A stretch of DNA of 64,000 bases from assembly GCA_963701445.1 (NCBI GenBank), contig CAVPAM010000018.1, positions 1 through 64,000 of the forward strand, in the 5' to 3' direction. Below, in pieces: positions 1 to 8,398 of this stretch. A model generated the notes under the pieces. It ran no database searches and was not told the DNA's origin. It worked only from the letters and a program-made list of their open reading frames with translations. Positions within the stretch are counted from its first letter, which is position 1. Each line of letters opens with the position of its first letter. A program made the translations under genes and the position numbers. The stretch comes from CAKZLS01 sp963701445. GTDB taxonomy: Bacteria; Pseudomonadota; Alphaproteobacteria; Rhodospirillales; Defluviicoccaceae.

Positions 1-205
1 TCAGATGTTCGAGGCATGGGGGGCCGTCACAAGGCCAACGGCAACACCCGCATGAATCGGGCGTCAATACTGCTTTGGAAAGAGCGGCGGATGGGATCGC
101 GCCGACTGCGGATGGGCGCGTTGGAATGGCTTTTTTTCACCATCATCGGCAATCCGCCTTGAAAAACGTTGAGCCGGACGTTGGCAGCCGGATTAGCCGT
201 CTGAG
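1..205 (+). pseudogene. Decayed fragment of an FkbH-like gene (partial duplicate of 960-1150)
   Basis: Bases 1-205 align by eye with about 960-1150 inside the intact HAD/FkbH-like gene at 696-2558, in the same orientation. Shared blocks include the segment encoding KANGNTRM (32-55 versus 988-1011) and WKER (74-85), followed by LFFTIIGNPP versus LLFNITGDPR. The copy has drifted: a Trp codon has become TGA near 161 and the reading register is disturbed, so it cannot encode the domain. It is cut by the window start, so its true left limit is unknown. The right end, near 180-205, runs into the 3' end of the small PEP-CTERM-like gene on the other strand, which suggests a recombination junction. 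A remnant of a tandem or paralogous copy is the simplest reading. Confidence 0.7.
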
Positions 206-518
206 AACTCCGAGGCAGGCAAGAGCCGAACCGAGCATCCACGCCGCGCCGGGGACGGGCGTGACGAGGGTGCTGGCGCCGATGAAGTCCACCTCCAGCC
301 GTTCGCCGCCCAGGTTGCCGATATCGGCGACCGTGGTGGTACCGCTAAAGGGTCCGTCGAACAGGAACACATAAACTTGGCCCGTTTCGTTGAAGTCCGC
401 GCTGTCGATGGCGGCGAAATCCTGGCGGGCAAGGATGGAGTCGATGGCCGCCTTGGAGAATCCGAAAATAATCCAGAAAAACAACGCACTCGCCAATCGC
501 TCCGTCCATCTTCATCAT
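143..518 (-). CDS. Small exported protein with PEP-CTERM/VPxPA-like C-terminal tail (one apparent frameshift)
   Basis: A good ribosome binding site (GGGAGG) precedes ATG at 518, giving MMKMDGA. The frame then breaks after seven codons; dropping one T near 493-495 joins it to ASALFFWIIFGFSKAAID, a signal-peptide-like stretch, and gives about 124 residues. The C-terminal part has TPVPGAAWMLGSALACLGVL followed by RR, the Pro-rich motif, hydrophobic helix and basic end of PEP-CTERM/VPLPA-type sorting signals used by exosortases. An extra 15-20 residues after the RR come from sequence that overlaps the FkbH-like fragment at 1-205, so the native end is probably lost. The body (acidic, beta-rich, about 60 residues) is not recognised. 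It could be a truncated gene rather than a working one. Confidence 0.5.
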
Positions 519-695
519 GACCTCCCATATCGAATCCGAGGCCATCAATCGATTCAGAACTTTAACCCGTTGTCATCAACTCTTTCACCCGATTGCCCTG
601 GGAAGACGGGGTCGGGGGATTGCCAGTTCGCGTCAAGACACCGAATATAACGGAGGGCTCCAGGGGGAGACTCGGCGCACGGATCGGCGGACGGG

Positions 696-2558
696 ATGTT
701 CGAATTCGACAAGTACGACAGACGCGCGCACGGCGAACGGCTGAGGCCGGGGCCGGAGGGGTTCGCGTTCTTGCCGCGCTCCGAGGTGGCGGAGTTGTCG
801 ATGCTGTTCTGGAGCGAGCATTGTATCGAATGCGCGGCGCCGGACTGCTACGCGGCCTGCGATCTGTACGAGCCCCGCTCCGACGGGCGATGCCGGCGGT
901 TCACCTACGGGATCTATCGAAACGGCGCTTTTCCCTCCCTGCGGGGGGCCGGCGCCGAGGTGACGTTCAAGACCTGGGGCCGGCTTAAGGCCAACGGCAA
1001 CACCCGCATGGAGCCGGTGTCGAAGGTGCTGTGGAAAGAGCGGCTGGTGGGATGGGGCCTGACGGCGGCGGACGCATTCGGCGGGCTTCTGTTCAACATC
1101 ACAGGCGACCCGCGCTGGAAAACGTGGGGACCGGATCCGGACAACCGGTTCCGCCGCCTGCATCGGCGGAATTCCGGCGGACGCCGACCGGACGCCTTTC
1201 TGATGGAGGTGTACAATCCGTCCCCGCGTCCGGTGACGGTTCATCTTCAGATGCGCATCGGCGAGGACTTGTACGACCCAACGCTCGACCCGACCCGGGT
1301 GCCGGCGCCGTTCGCCGCCGCCGTCACGCTGCCGTCGGGCTATTCCCGGCACGCGTTCGAGCGGTCCCGGTTTCAGGCCATCGTCGAATCGGGGCTGCCG
1401 TTCAAGATGACCCTGGTGCCGGAAGGCGAGAGCCGTGTGACACTGGTGTTTCTGACCCTGGATTTTATCAGGTATCGCATTAGAAGTTCCGATCAACCAA
1501 TTGAACAAAATATAAAATGCGTGGTTTTCGATCTGGACAACACGCTGTGGACCGGGGTGCTGCTGGAGGATGACGCCGTGCGGGCGCGCGACGACGCCCT
1601 GCGGCTGATCCAGGCGTTGGACCGCCGCGGCATTCTCCTCGGCATCGCCAGCAAGAACGACGAGGACCACGCGCTCGCGAAGCTGGAGTCCCTGGGCCTG
1701 GCCGAGTACTTCCTGCATCCGGAGATCAACTGGGCGCCGAAGAGCGAGTCGCTGAAGCGGATCTCGGCGGCGTTGAACATCGGGCTCGACACCTTCGCCT
1801 TCGTCGACGACAGCCCGTTCGAGCGGGAAGAGGTGGCGCGGGCGCTGCCCCAGGTCATGTGCGTCGACGCAACGGGAGACCTCGGGTGGCTGCTCGACGA
1901 TCCCCGGTTCCGGGGTGGCGGCAGCGTGGACGCCGGGAACCGCCGGTTATACTATCGCGACGCCATCATCCGGGACCGGGACCTGCGAACTTCCGGCGGC
2001 GATTATCTGGAATTCGTCGCGTCGTCGCGAATCGAACTGGAGGTCTGTCCGTACCAGCCCGGAGATTTCGAACGGGTGGCGGAACTCGCCCAGAGGACCA
2101 ACCGGCTCAATTTCTCCGGAACCCGGTACACCCGCGACGACCTGCGCCGCCGCCTGGCGGACGGCGGTCCGGAGGCCATCGTGCTGCGCTGTTCCGACCG
2201 GTATGGATCCTATGGAACCGTCGGCCTCGCGCTCGTCCGCCGCGCCGGCGCGGAGGTCCGGGTCGAGGAGTTCATGCTGTCCTGCCGCGTCCAGGGGAAG
2301 TTCATCGAACAGGCGTTCTTCGATCATCTGACCCGGCGGCCCGACTCGGCCAACGGCGAACCGGCCCGGCGGCTGTGGGTGAATTTCCACCCCACCCAGC
2401 GGAACGCTCCGGCCCGGCAGACCCTTGAGCGTCTCGGCTTTCGGCCCGACGGCGACGGCGAGGGGCTCTTGCTGGATGTGACCGCGCGTCCGCTGATCTG
2501 CGATTTCATTGAAACGGTCATCCGGCGGGCACCAGAAGAAATCGATTCTTGTTTCTAG
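696..2558 (+). CDS. HAD-IIIC/FkbH-like phosphatase with N-terminal Cys-rich domain and C-terminal GNAT-like domain
   Basis: The protein has 620 residues in three parts. Residues 1 to about 260 form an unassigned domain with an early Cys cluster (HCIECAAPDCYAAC, then GRC) whose C-x2-C-x4-C-x3-C spacing resembles iron-sulfur ligands. Residues about 270-420 are a HAD-IIIC domain: VVFDLDNTLW carries the nucleophile Asp, ASKND is the Ser/Thr motif and FVDDSPFE the acidic motif. The C-terminal 180 residues look like the acetyltransferase-like half of FkbH proteins. In known FkbH enzymes this fold loads glyceryl units on carrier proteins for polyketides; no carrier protein or polyketide synthase is seen here, so substrate is unknown. 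The ABC exporter gene starts 108 bp downstream on the same strand. ATG at 696 has only a weak purine-rich site. Confidence 0.8.
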   Translation: MFEFDKYDRRAHGERLRPGPEGFAFLPRSEVAELSMLFWSEHCIECAAPDCYAACDLYEPRSDGRCRRFTYGIYRNGAFPSLRGAGAEVTFKTWGRLKANGNTRMEPVSKVLWKERLVGWGLTAADAFGGLLFNITGDPRWKTWGPDPDNRFRRLHRRNSGGRRPDAFLMEVYNPSPRPVTVHLQMRIGEDLYDPTLDPTRVPAPFAAAVTLPSGYSRHAFERSRFQAIVESGLPFKMTLVPEGESRVTLVFLTLDFIRYRIRSSDQPIEQNIKCVVFDLDNTLWTGVLLEDDAVRARDDALRLIQALDRRGILLGIASKNDEDHALAKLESLGLAEYFLHPEINWAPKSESLKRISAALNIGLDTFAFVDDSPFEREEVARALPQVMCVDATGDLGWLLDDPRFRGGGSVDAGNRRLYYRDAIIRDRDLRTSGGDYLEFVASSRIELEVCPYQPGDFERVAELAQRTNRLNFSGTRYTRDDLRRRLADGGPEAIVLRCSDRYGSYGTVGLALVRRAGAEVRVEEFMLSCRVQGKFIEQAFFDHLTRRPDSANGEPARRLWVNFHPTQRNAPARQTLERLGFRPDGDGEGLLLDVTARPLICDFIETVIRRAPEEIDSCF

Positions 2559-2666
2559 TTTCGGGCGCCAAGGCGGGATTTTCGGCACTCCGGGCGGAGA
2601 CCGAGTGACGCACCGCGCATTGACGTATAAAGTCGTTTCAGTTTCGACGGTCCGGCAAGCGAATAC

Positions 2667-5309
2667 ATGGAACCCACGTTCTTTAAGTTCATCTTCCGCC
2701 ATAGCCTGCGGCAGCAGATCCTGCTGCTGTTTCTGACCTGTATCTCCTTTCCGTTCCTTTACTTCTCGCTGGAACTGCCGAAGCTGATCGTCAACGACGC
2801 CATCGGCTCCGAGAACTTCCCGAAGACCCTTTGGAAATGGGAGTTGGATCAGATCAGTTATCTGATGATCCTTTGCGCCTTGTTCCTGCTCATGGTGGCG
2901 ATTCGGTTCGGCCTCCGGTATTACGTCAATGTCTACAAGGGGCAGCTGGGCGAGCGCATGCTCCGGCGGCTCCGCTATATCCTGTTCGCGCGCGTTCTTC
3001 GCTTCCCGGTGCCCCATTTCCGCAGGACGTCTCAGGGCGAACTGATCGCCATGATCACCTCCGAGGTGGAACCTCTCGGCGGCTTTATCGGAGATGCCCT
3101 GGCATTGCCTGCCTTCGAGGGCGGCACCCTGTTGACCATTCTGATCTTCATGTTCGCGCAGGATTGGATGCTCGGGCTGGCGGCGGTCAGCCTGTATCCG
3201 CTGCAGATGTATCTCATTCCCAAACTGCAGAGACAAGTCAACCAGTTGGCCAAGCAGCGCGTGCGCGCGGTCCGGAAGCTGTCGGAGCGGATCAGCGAGT
3301 CCGTGTCCTGTGTCGAGGAGATGCATGCCAACGACACGTCGGAGTGGGAACGCGCGGCGTTTTCCCAGCAGGTCGGCGTGATCTATGGAATTCGCCTCCA
3401 GATCTATCGCAAGAAGTTCTTCATCAAGTTCCTCAACAACGTCATCGGCCAGATGACGCCGTTCTTCTTCTATTCCATCGGCGGTTACCTGGTGATCAAG
3501 GGCGATCTTACTTTCGGGGCACTGGTGGCGATCCTGGCCGCCTACAAGGATCTTTCGGCTCCCTGGAAGGAATTGCTGGGCTGGTACCAGGACAAAGAGG
3601 ACACGCGGATCAAGTACGAGCAACTGTCGGAGCAGTTCAAACCCTCGGGAATGCTGAAGTCCGAATTGCAGACGCTCCCCGATGGCGACATTCCAAGGCT
3701 TACCGGCCGCGTCATTGCCACGAACCTATCTCTGTACGATGAGATCGGCGTCAGGGCGGTGGAAGGCGCCAACTTCCAGTTCGAAATCGGCGAGCATGTC
3801 GCCATCGTCGGCGGCAGCGGTTCGGGCGCGGACGCGGTCGCGAAGCTTCTGGCCCGCATCTTCATTCCGTCCATGGGCGGCATCAGGATCGGAGACACCA
3901 ACCTCGCCGATCTGCCGGAAGCGGTCACCGGGCGCCGGATCGCGTATGTGTCGCAGACCGTCACGTTGTTCAGTGGAAGCGTCGGCGACAACCTGTTCTA
4001 TCCCCTGAAGCATCGACCCTTGCGCGAAGTCTGTTACGCCGGGGATGCCGTCGAGGCCCATGAAAAGTTCGTCAAGGAAGCGCGCGAGTCGGGAAACACC
4101 GACAGCGACGTGGATGCCGATTGGATCGACTACGCTTCGGCGGGCGTCGAGGATGCCGAGGGCTTGACCGAACGGGCGCTGGCCGTCTTGCGGGAAGTGG
4201 ATCTCGACCTGGATATCTACATGCTCGGCCTGCAGGGATCAATCGATCCGCTGACCAACCCGGACATGGCGGCGCAGTGCCTGAAGGCCCGGGAAATGCT
4301 GCGCGGGCGGTTCGAGGACTCCGCGTTTTCCGGACTGGTGGAGAGCTTCGAGCGGGACACGTACAATCGGAACATGTCGGTGGCGGAGAACGTTCTGTTC
4401 GGAACGCCCATCGGACCGGTGTTCGATCTGGAGCATATCGGCGAGAACCCCTACATGTTGTCGGTCCTGGACAAGGTTGGCCTGACCCGGACATTCCTCT
4501 CCACCGGCCTTCAGGTGGCGACGATCATGCTGGAGTTGTTCCAGGACCTGGTCCCCGGCCACGAGTTCTTCGAACGGTTCAGCTTCATCAGCGCCGAGGC
4601 CTTGCCGGATTATCAGGCCCTGGTGCGCCGGGTCGATCCCAACAATCTCGACGACTTGGATCCCGAGGACCGGGCGCTGCTGGTGTCGCTTCCGTTCAAA
4701 CTGATCCCGGATCGCCATCGCCTCGGTCTCCTTGACGGAGCCATAGAGGCCTCGCTGCTGGAGGCGCGAAGGGTCTTCGCCGAGGGTCTTCCGGACAGTC
4801 TTCGATCGTCGGTCGCGTTTTTCGAGCGGGACGCCTTCAATCCGGCGGCGACCGTGCAGGACAATATCCTGTTCGGAAAGCTGGTCTACGGCCGCCAGCA
4901 GAGCCAGAGGCAGGTGGGCGCGTTGATCGCGGAAGTCGTGGATTCCCTGGGACTCCGCAGGAAAATCGTCGAGATCGGACTGGAATACCATGTGGGTATC
5001 GGCGGAGGGCGGCTTTCGAGCGCGCAGCGCCAGAGACTGGGGATCGCTCGCGGCTTGCTAAAAAGGCCGGACCTCCTCATTCTAGACCAGGCCACCGCGA
5101 ACCTCGATCAAGCGAGCCAGGCGACGATGATGGAACGTTTGCTTGCGGAGGACGCGGGAATGGGTTTGGTATGGGTCGTCAACCACCTCGAGGACGCGCG
5201 CCTTTTCGATCGGGTGATCGTGATGGAGGGTGGCCGGGTGATCAACCAGGGGCTGGTCGACGATATCTTGAAGTCCGGCGGCTCTCGGGACGCGGGGGCG
5301 GGCGAGTAA
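2667..5309 (+). CDS. ABC exporter-like protein with degenerate, expanded ATPase domain
   Basis: This is an 880-residue membrane protein. Residues 1-330 are a type I exporter membrane domain with about six hydrophobic segments. From about 345 comes an ATPase domain of odd build. The Walker A position reads GGSGSGAD (about residue 379), so the phosphate-binding Lys and Ser/Thr are replaced by Ala and Asp. The signature reads LSSAQRQR (about 783), Walker B ends LLILDQAT with Gln in place of the catalytic Glu, and the H-loop His is kept (VVNHLEDA). Between Walker A and the signature lie about 400 residues instead of about 100. They hold three related Q-loop-like segments: YVSQTVTLFSGSVGDNLF, FERDTYNRNMSVAENVLFG and FERDAFNPAATVQDNILFG. 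ATP hydrolysis seems unlikely as drawn. The CNB gene follows after 39 bp, probably co-transcribed. Confidence 0.82.
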   Translation: MEPTFFKFIFRHSLRQQILLLFLTCISFPFLYFSLELPKLIVNDAIGSENFPKTLWKWELDQISYLMILCALFLLMVAIRFGLRYYVNVYKGQLGERMLRRLRYILFARVLRFPVPHFRRTSQGELIAMITSEVEPLGGFIGDALALPAFEGGTLLTILIFMFAQDWMLGLAAVSLYPLQMYLIPKLQRQVNQLAKQRVRAVRKLSERISESVSCVEEMHANDTSEWERAAFSQQVGVIYGIRLQIYRKKFFIKFLNNVIGQMTPFFFYSIGGYLVIKGDLTFGALVAILAAYKDLSAPWKELLGWYQDKEDTRIKYEQLSEQFKPSGMLKSELQTLPDGDIPRLTGRVIATNLSLYDEIGVRAVEGANFQFEIGEHVAIVGGSGSGADAVAKLLARIFIPSMGGIRIGDTNLADLPEAVTGRRIAYVSQTVTLFSGSVGDNLFYPLKHRPLREVCYAGDAVEAHEKFVKEARESGNTDSDVDADWIDYASAGVEDAEGLTERALAVLREVDLDLDIYMLGLQGSIDPLTNPDMAAQCLKAREMLRGRFEDSAFSGLVESFERDTYNRNMSVAENVLFGTPIGPVFDLEHIGENPYMLSVLDKVGLTRTFLSTGLQVATIMLELFQDLVPGHEFFERFSFISAEALPDYQALVRRVDPNNLDDLDPEDRALLVSLPFKLIPDRHRLGLLDGAIEASLLEARRVFAEGLPDSLRSSVAFFERDAFNPAATVQDNILFGKLVYGRQQSQRQVGALIAEVVDSLGLRRKIVEIGLEYHVGIGGGRLSSAQRQRLGIARGLLKRPDLLILDQATANLDQASQATMMERLLAEDAGMGLVWVVNHLEDARLFDRVIVMEGGRVINQGLVDDILKSGGSRDAGAGE

Positions 5310-5348
5310 GCGGGCGGGAATAAAAGGTTTTGGAGAGGGAGGGGAAAC

Positions 5349-5834
5349 GTGCAATACGCCGAAACGGTGACGGTCTTGCGTGGCATTCCCTTGTTTGCCG
5401 GTTTCGATCCGGCCAAGCTCAAGCTGCTGGCCTTTTCCAGCTCCTATCTGACATTGGAGGAGGGCGAAGTGCTTTTTTCCGAGGGGGACCCCGCCGACAG
5501 CGTATACCTGATCGACGAGGGAGAGGCGGATATCTGCACGGGACACGGCGAGCACGAAATCAAGGTGGCCAAGCTCGGGAAGTATGGGCTCGTCGGCGAG
5601 ATGGCCATTTTCCGGAACGCGCCGCGCTCCGCGACCATCCGGGCGGCCGGCCCGCTGAAGGTGCTCAAGATCGACGGCCACGTCTTCCTGCGGGTGGTGA
5701 CGGAACATCCTGACGCCGCCTTGACGGTCATGCGCATTCTCAGCGACAAGCTCGCGGCCACGACCGAGAACTACGAAAGGCTGAAGGCGGCGCCACCGGC
5801 GCCGCCCACCAATCCGGCCGAATCCCGCCAATAG
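5349..5834 (+). CDS. Cyclic nucleotide-binding domain protein without DNA-binding domain
   Basis: The 161-residue product is a single cNMP-binding (CRP-like) beta-roll: LFAGFDPAKLKLLAFSS, EEGEVLFSEGDPADSVYLI and GLVGEMAIFRNAPRSATIRA. The last block is the phosphate-binding cassette (GEMA plus the R-S-A-T turn). It ends with a short helix and a Pro/Ala-rich tail and has no helix-turn-helix, so it is not a CRP/FNR transcription factor. The start is GTG at 5349, with a strong AG-rich site (GGAGAGGGAGGGG) 5 bases upstream. It lies 39 bp behind the unusual ABC exporter gene, and I infer that it senses a nucleotide and acts on that transporter. A solitary regulatory subunit for some other partner is possible. 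Confidence 0.85.
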   Translation: MQYAETVTVLRGIPLFAGFDPAKLKLLAFSSSYLTLEEGEVLFSEGDPADSVYLIDEGEADICTGHGEHEIKVAKLGKYGLVGEMAIFRNAPRSATIRAAGPLKVLKIDGHVFLRVVTEHPDAALTVMRILSDKLAATTENYERLKAAPPAPPTNPAESRQ

Positions 5835-5943
5835 ATCCTCCCCGCCGATAATCCCATGACAGACCCGGATATCACATCCCGCTATCCGCCGCGCCGATGG
5901 AACCGCGTTCCCTCCCATTGGAACGACGGACGGACCTGACGGC

Positions 5944-7842
5944 ATGGAGGTTCTCGGATCGAACATGCAGATGTGGGCGATCTTCGTCGTGATCGTCGGC
6001 GCGCTGACCCTGTACGCGATGGAGCGCGTTCCCATGGAGGTGGTTTCCGTGGGCGTCGTCTGCGCGCTGCTCGTGTTGTTCCAGGTTTTTCCGCTTGTGG
6101 ATGCGTGGGGAGAGAACCGCCTCTCGCCCGCGCGGTTGCTCCAAGGCTTCGCCAATCCGGCGCTGGCCACCGTCCTGGCCCTGCTGGTGATGGGCCAGGG
6201 CATGGTCCGGGCGGGCGTTCTCGACGTCGGCGCGCGATGGGTGCTGAAACTGGGCGGCGGTCGGAAATGGCAGTCGATCGGACTTGCCCTGCTCGCGGCG
6301 GCCGCCGTCAGCGCCGTTCTCAACAATATTCCCGTGGTGGTGATCTTCATTCCCATCATGCAGGCGCTGGCCATCCGTTTTCAGGGCTCCGCGAGCAAGC
6401 TGATGATCCCGCTCAGCTACGCGGCGGTGCTTGGCGGGATGACCACGCTGGTGGGGTCCAGCACCAACCTGCTCGTGAACAGCGCCATGATCGAACTCAA
6501 GCTGACACCGTTTACGTTCTTCGAGTTTTCGGTGGCCGGTCTGGTCATGGCGTCGGCCGGGTTCCTGTACGTGCTGTTCATCGCGCCGCGACTGCTGCCG
6601 CCCCGCGAACGCCTCGCGCAGTTTCTGTTCTCCGGCACCGGCAAGCAGTTCATCGCCCAGCTCACCATCGCCGCCGACTCGCCACTGGTGGGACGGGGCG
6701 CGCCGGGCGGCCTGTTCGCGAGCCTGCCCGACATGACGGTGCGCATGGTTCAGCGGGGAGAGGAGGCGATCCTGCCGCCGTTCGAGGGGTTCGAGGCCCG
6801 TCCCGGCGACGTGCTGGTGGTGGCCGCCACCCGCAAGACCCTGACCGAGACCCTGGTTCGCAAGGCCGGCCTGCTGCATCCCGACCTGCCGACCCAGACC
6901 CCCGAGAAGAAGATGGAGGGGAAGGCCAAGGCCCTGGCCATGGCGGCGGAGGAGGAGGGGCCGTCGTGGAACGCCGGCTCCCAGGTGGTGGCGGAAGTCA
7001 TGGTGGTGCCCGCGTCCCGCCTGGAAGGGCAGACGCTGAGGCAGGTGGGATTTCATCACCTCACCCAGTGCGTGGTGCTCGGAATCCAGCGCCGGGCGCG
7101 CATGATCCGCTCGCGGATGACGGATATCCGCCTCGAGGCGGGCGACATCCTGCTGGTGCAGGGAAAAGCCGCCGAGGTCAACGCGCTGAAAGCCAATCGC
7201 GACGTCGTGCTGATGGAGTGGTCGGCCGAGGAACTTCCCACGCTGACCCATGGCCGCGCCGCCATCCTGATTTTCGTCGTCGCCATCGGGCTGTCGGCGA
7301 CGGGATTAGTTCCGCTCGTCGTCACCACGCTGTGCGGCGCCGTCGCCATGGTTGGCCTGGGGGTCATCAATGTGGCCCAGGCCGCCCGCGCGGTCGATCC
7401 GAGGATCGTCACTACCATCGGCGCCGCGCTGGCCCTCGGGGTGGCCATGCAGGAGACCGGGGGCGCCCAGTTCATCGCCGGGGGCCTTCTGGACCTGATG
7501 CGGGGCGCGGGACCGGCGGCGGTGTTGTCGCTGTTCTTCCTGTTGGTGGCCGGCCTGTCGAACGTGATCAGCACCAAGACGGCGGCGGTGCTGTTCACGC
7601 CCATCGCCATCGACATCGCCGCCCAGATGAACGTGCCGGCGCACGCCTTTGCCGTCGCCGTCGTGTTCGCCGCGAACTGCTCGTTCGCGTCGCCGCTCGG
7701 CTACCAGACCAACCTCCTGGTGTTGGGCCCCGGCCACTACCGCTTCGTCGACTTCGTCCGCGCGGGCGTGCCCCTGATCCTGGTGCTATGGGTGGCCTTC
7801 ACCCTTTTCGTGCCCTGGTGGTACGGCTTTCCCATCTTCTGA
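5944..7842 (+). CDS. SLC13/DASS-family permease with two TrkA-C (RCK_C) domains
   Basis: A 632-residue inner-membrane transporter. About five hydrophobic segments (residues 10-225, including NNIPVVVIFIPIMQAL and the STNLLVNSAMI motif) are followed by a soluble middle of about 200 residues. This holds two RCK_C/TrkA-C-like units (near IAADSPLVGRGAPGG and VPASRLEGQTLRQVGF, each ending in a GD-hydrophobic strand). A second membrane half follows, with ISTKTAAVLFTPIAID and FASPLGYQTNLLV. The family moves sulfate, dicarboxylates or other anions with Na+ or H+; the substrate cannot be told from sequence. The gap to the CNB gene is 109 bp with no clear terminator. ATG at 5944 was chosen because the membrane domain begins directly after it. 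Confidence 0.85.
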   Translation: MEVLGSNMQMWAIFVVIVGALTLYAMERVPMEVVSVGVVCALLVLFQVFPLVDAWGENRLSPARLLQGFANPALATVLALLVMGQGMVRAGVLDVGARWVLKLGGGRKWQSIGLALLAAAAVSAVLNNIPVVVIFIPIMQALAIRFQGSASKLMIPLSYAAVLGGMTTLVGSSTNLLVNSAMIELKLTPFTFFEFSVAGLVMASAGFLYVLFIAPRLLPPRERLAQFLFSGTGKQFIAQLTIAADSPLVGRGAPGGLFASLPDMTVRMVQRGEEAILPPFEGFEARPGDVLVVAATRKTLTETLVRKAGLLHPDLPTQTPEKKMEGKAKALAMAAEEEGPSWNAGSQVVAEVMVVPASRLEGQTLRQVGFHHLTQCVVLGIQRRARMIRSRMTDIRLEAGDILLVQGKAAEVNALKANRDVVLMEWSAEELPTLTHGRAAILIFVVAIGLSATGLVPLVVTTLCGAVAMVGLGVINVAQAARAVDPRIVTTIGAALALGVAMQETGGAQFIAGGLLDLMRGAGPAAVLSLFFLLVAGLSNVISTKTAAVLFTPIAIDIAAQMNVPAHAFAVAVVFAANCSFASPLGYQTNLLVLGPGHYRFVDFVRAGVPLILVLWVAFTLFVPWWYGFPIF

Positions 7843-7908
7843 GTCCACGCGGGTTTCGCTTGGCGTTTTCATGTTCGACACGGAAAAACCTTGCGCCGAA
7901 GCCGGAAG

Positions 7909-7922
7909 CGGGTATATACCCG
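7909..7922. promoter_or_regulatory. 14-bp perfect palindrome, likely MarR autoregulatory operator
   Basis: The sequence cgggtatatacccg is its own reverse complement and ends 5 bases before the ATG chosen for the MarR gene. MarR proteins bind palindromes of this size and usually repress their own operon, so this is a natural operator. It would sit inside the coding region if the upstream ATG at 7871 were used, which is one reason for preferring 7928. Confidence 0.5.
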
Positions 7923-7927
7923 TTCCT

Positions 7928-8344
7928 ATGGAGGACACGGTTTGCATCTGCACCTCGCTCCGCCGGGCGGCGCTCGCGAGCAGCGAGTTTTACGACAACG
8001 CGTTGAGGCCGTCGGGGCTGAAGGTGACCATGTACCGGCTGCTGAAACGGGCGTCCGAGGCGGGCCGTCCCAATATCAGCGAGCTGTCGCGCATCGTCGG
8101 GCTGGACCGGAGCACGCTCGGCCGCAATCTCAGGGTGCTGGAACGGCAAAATCTCATCCGCTTCGAGGGCGCCAGGGACGAGCGTGCCCGCGTCGTCGTC
8201 CTGACGCCGGAAGGCGAGGCGGCGCTGGCCAAGGCGCGGCCGCTCTGGGCCGGGGCGCAGGCGACCATGCGGCGTGTTCTCGGCGAGCGGACGGAAAGCC
8301 TGTTGGAACAGCTCGGGCGACTGAACGAACGGAACCTCGCGTAG
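7928..8344 (+). CDS. MarR-family transcriptional regulator
   Basis: A 138-residue winged-helix regulator. It starts MEDTVCICTSLRRAALASS, the usual opening of this MarR subgroup, continues through the recognition helix region (NISELSRIVGLDRSTLGRNL) and the wing (FEGARDERARVVVLTPEG), and ends in a dimerisation helix. The frame is open to ATG 7871, which would add 19 residues, but homologues normally start near the chosen Met and the palindrome at 7909-7922 would then be coding. No good Shine-Dalgarno is seen at 7928, so a leaderless or weakly initiated message is possible. The MFS gene follows 54 bp downstream and is the likely regulated target. The two Cys near the N-terminus (CIC) might sense thiol-reactive compounds; this is inference. 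Confidence 0.85.
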   Translation: MEDTVCICTSLRRAALASSEFYDNALRPSGLKVTMYRLLKRASEAGRPNISELSRIVGLDRSTLGRNLRVLERQNLIRFEGARDERARVVVLTPEGEAALAKARPLWAGAQATMRRVLGERTESLLEQLGRLNERNLA

Positions 8345-8398
8345 CCGCCGGGCACCGCGAGCGATAGACCGCCATAACCAACGGAGGGAGAGCGCGCG

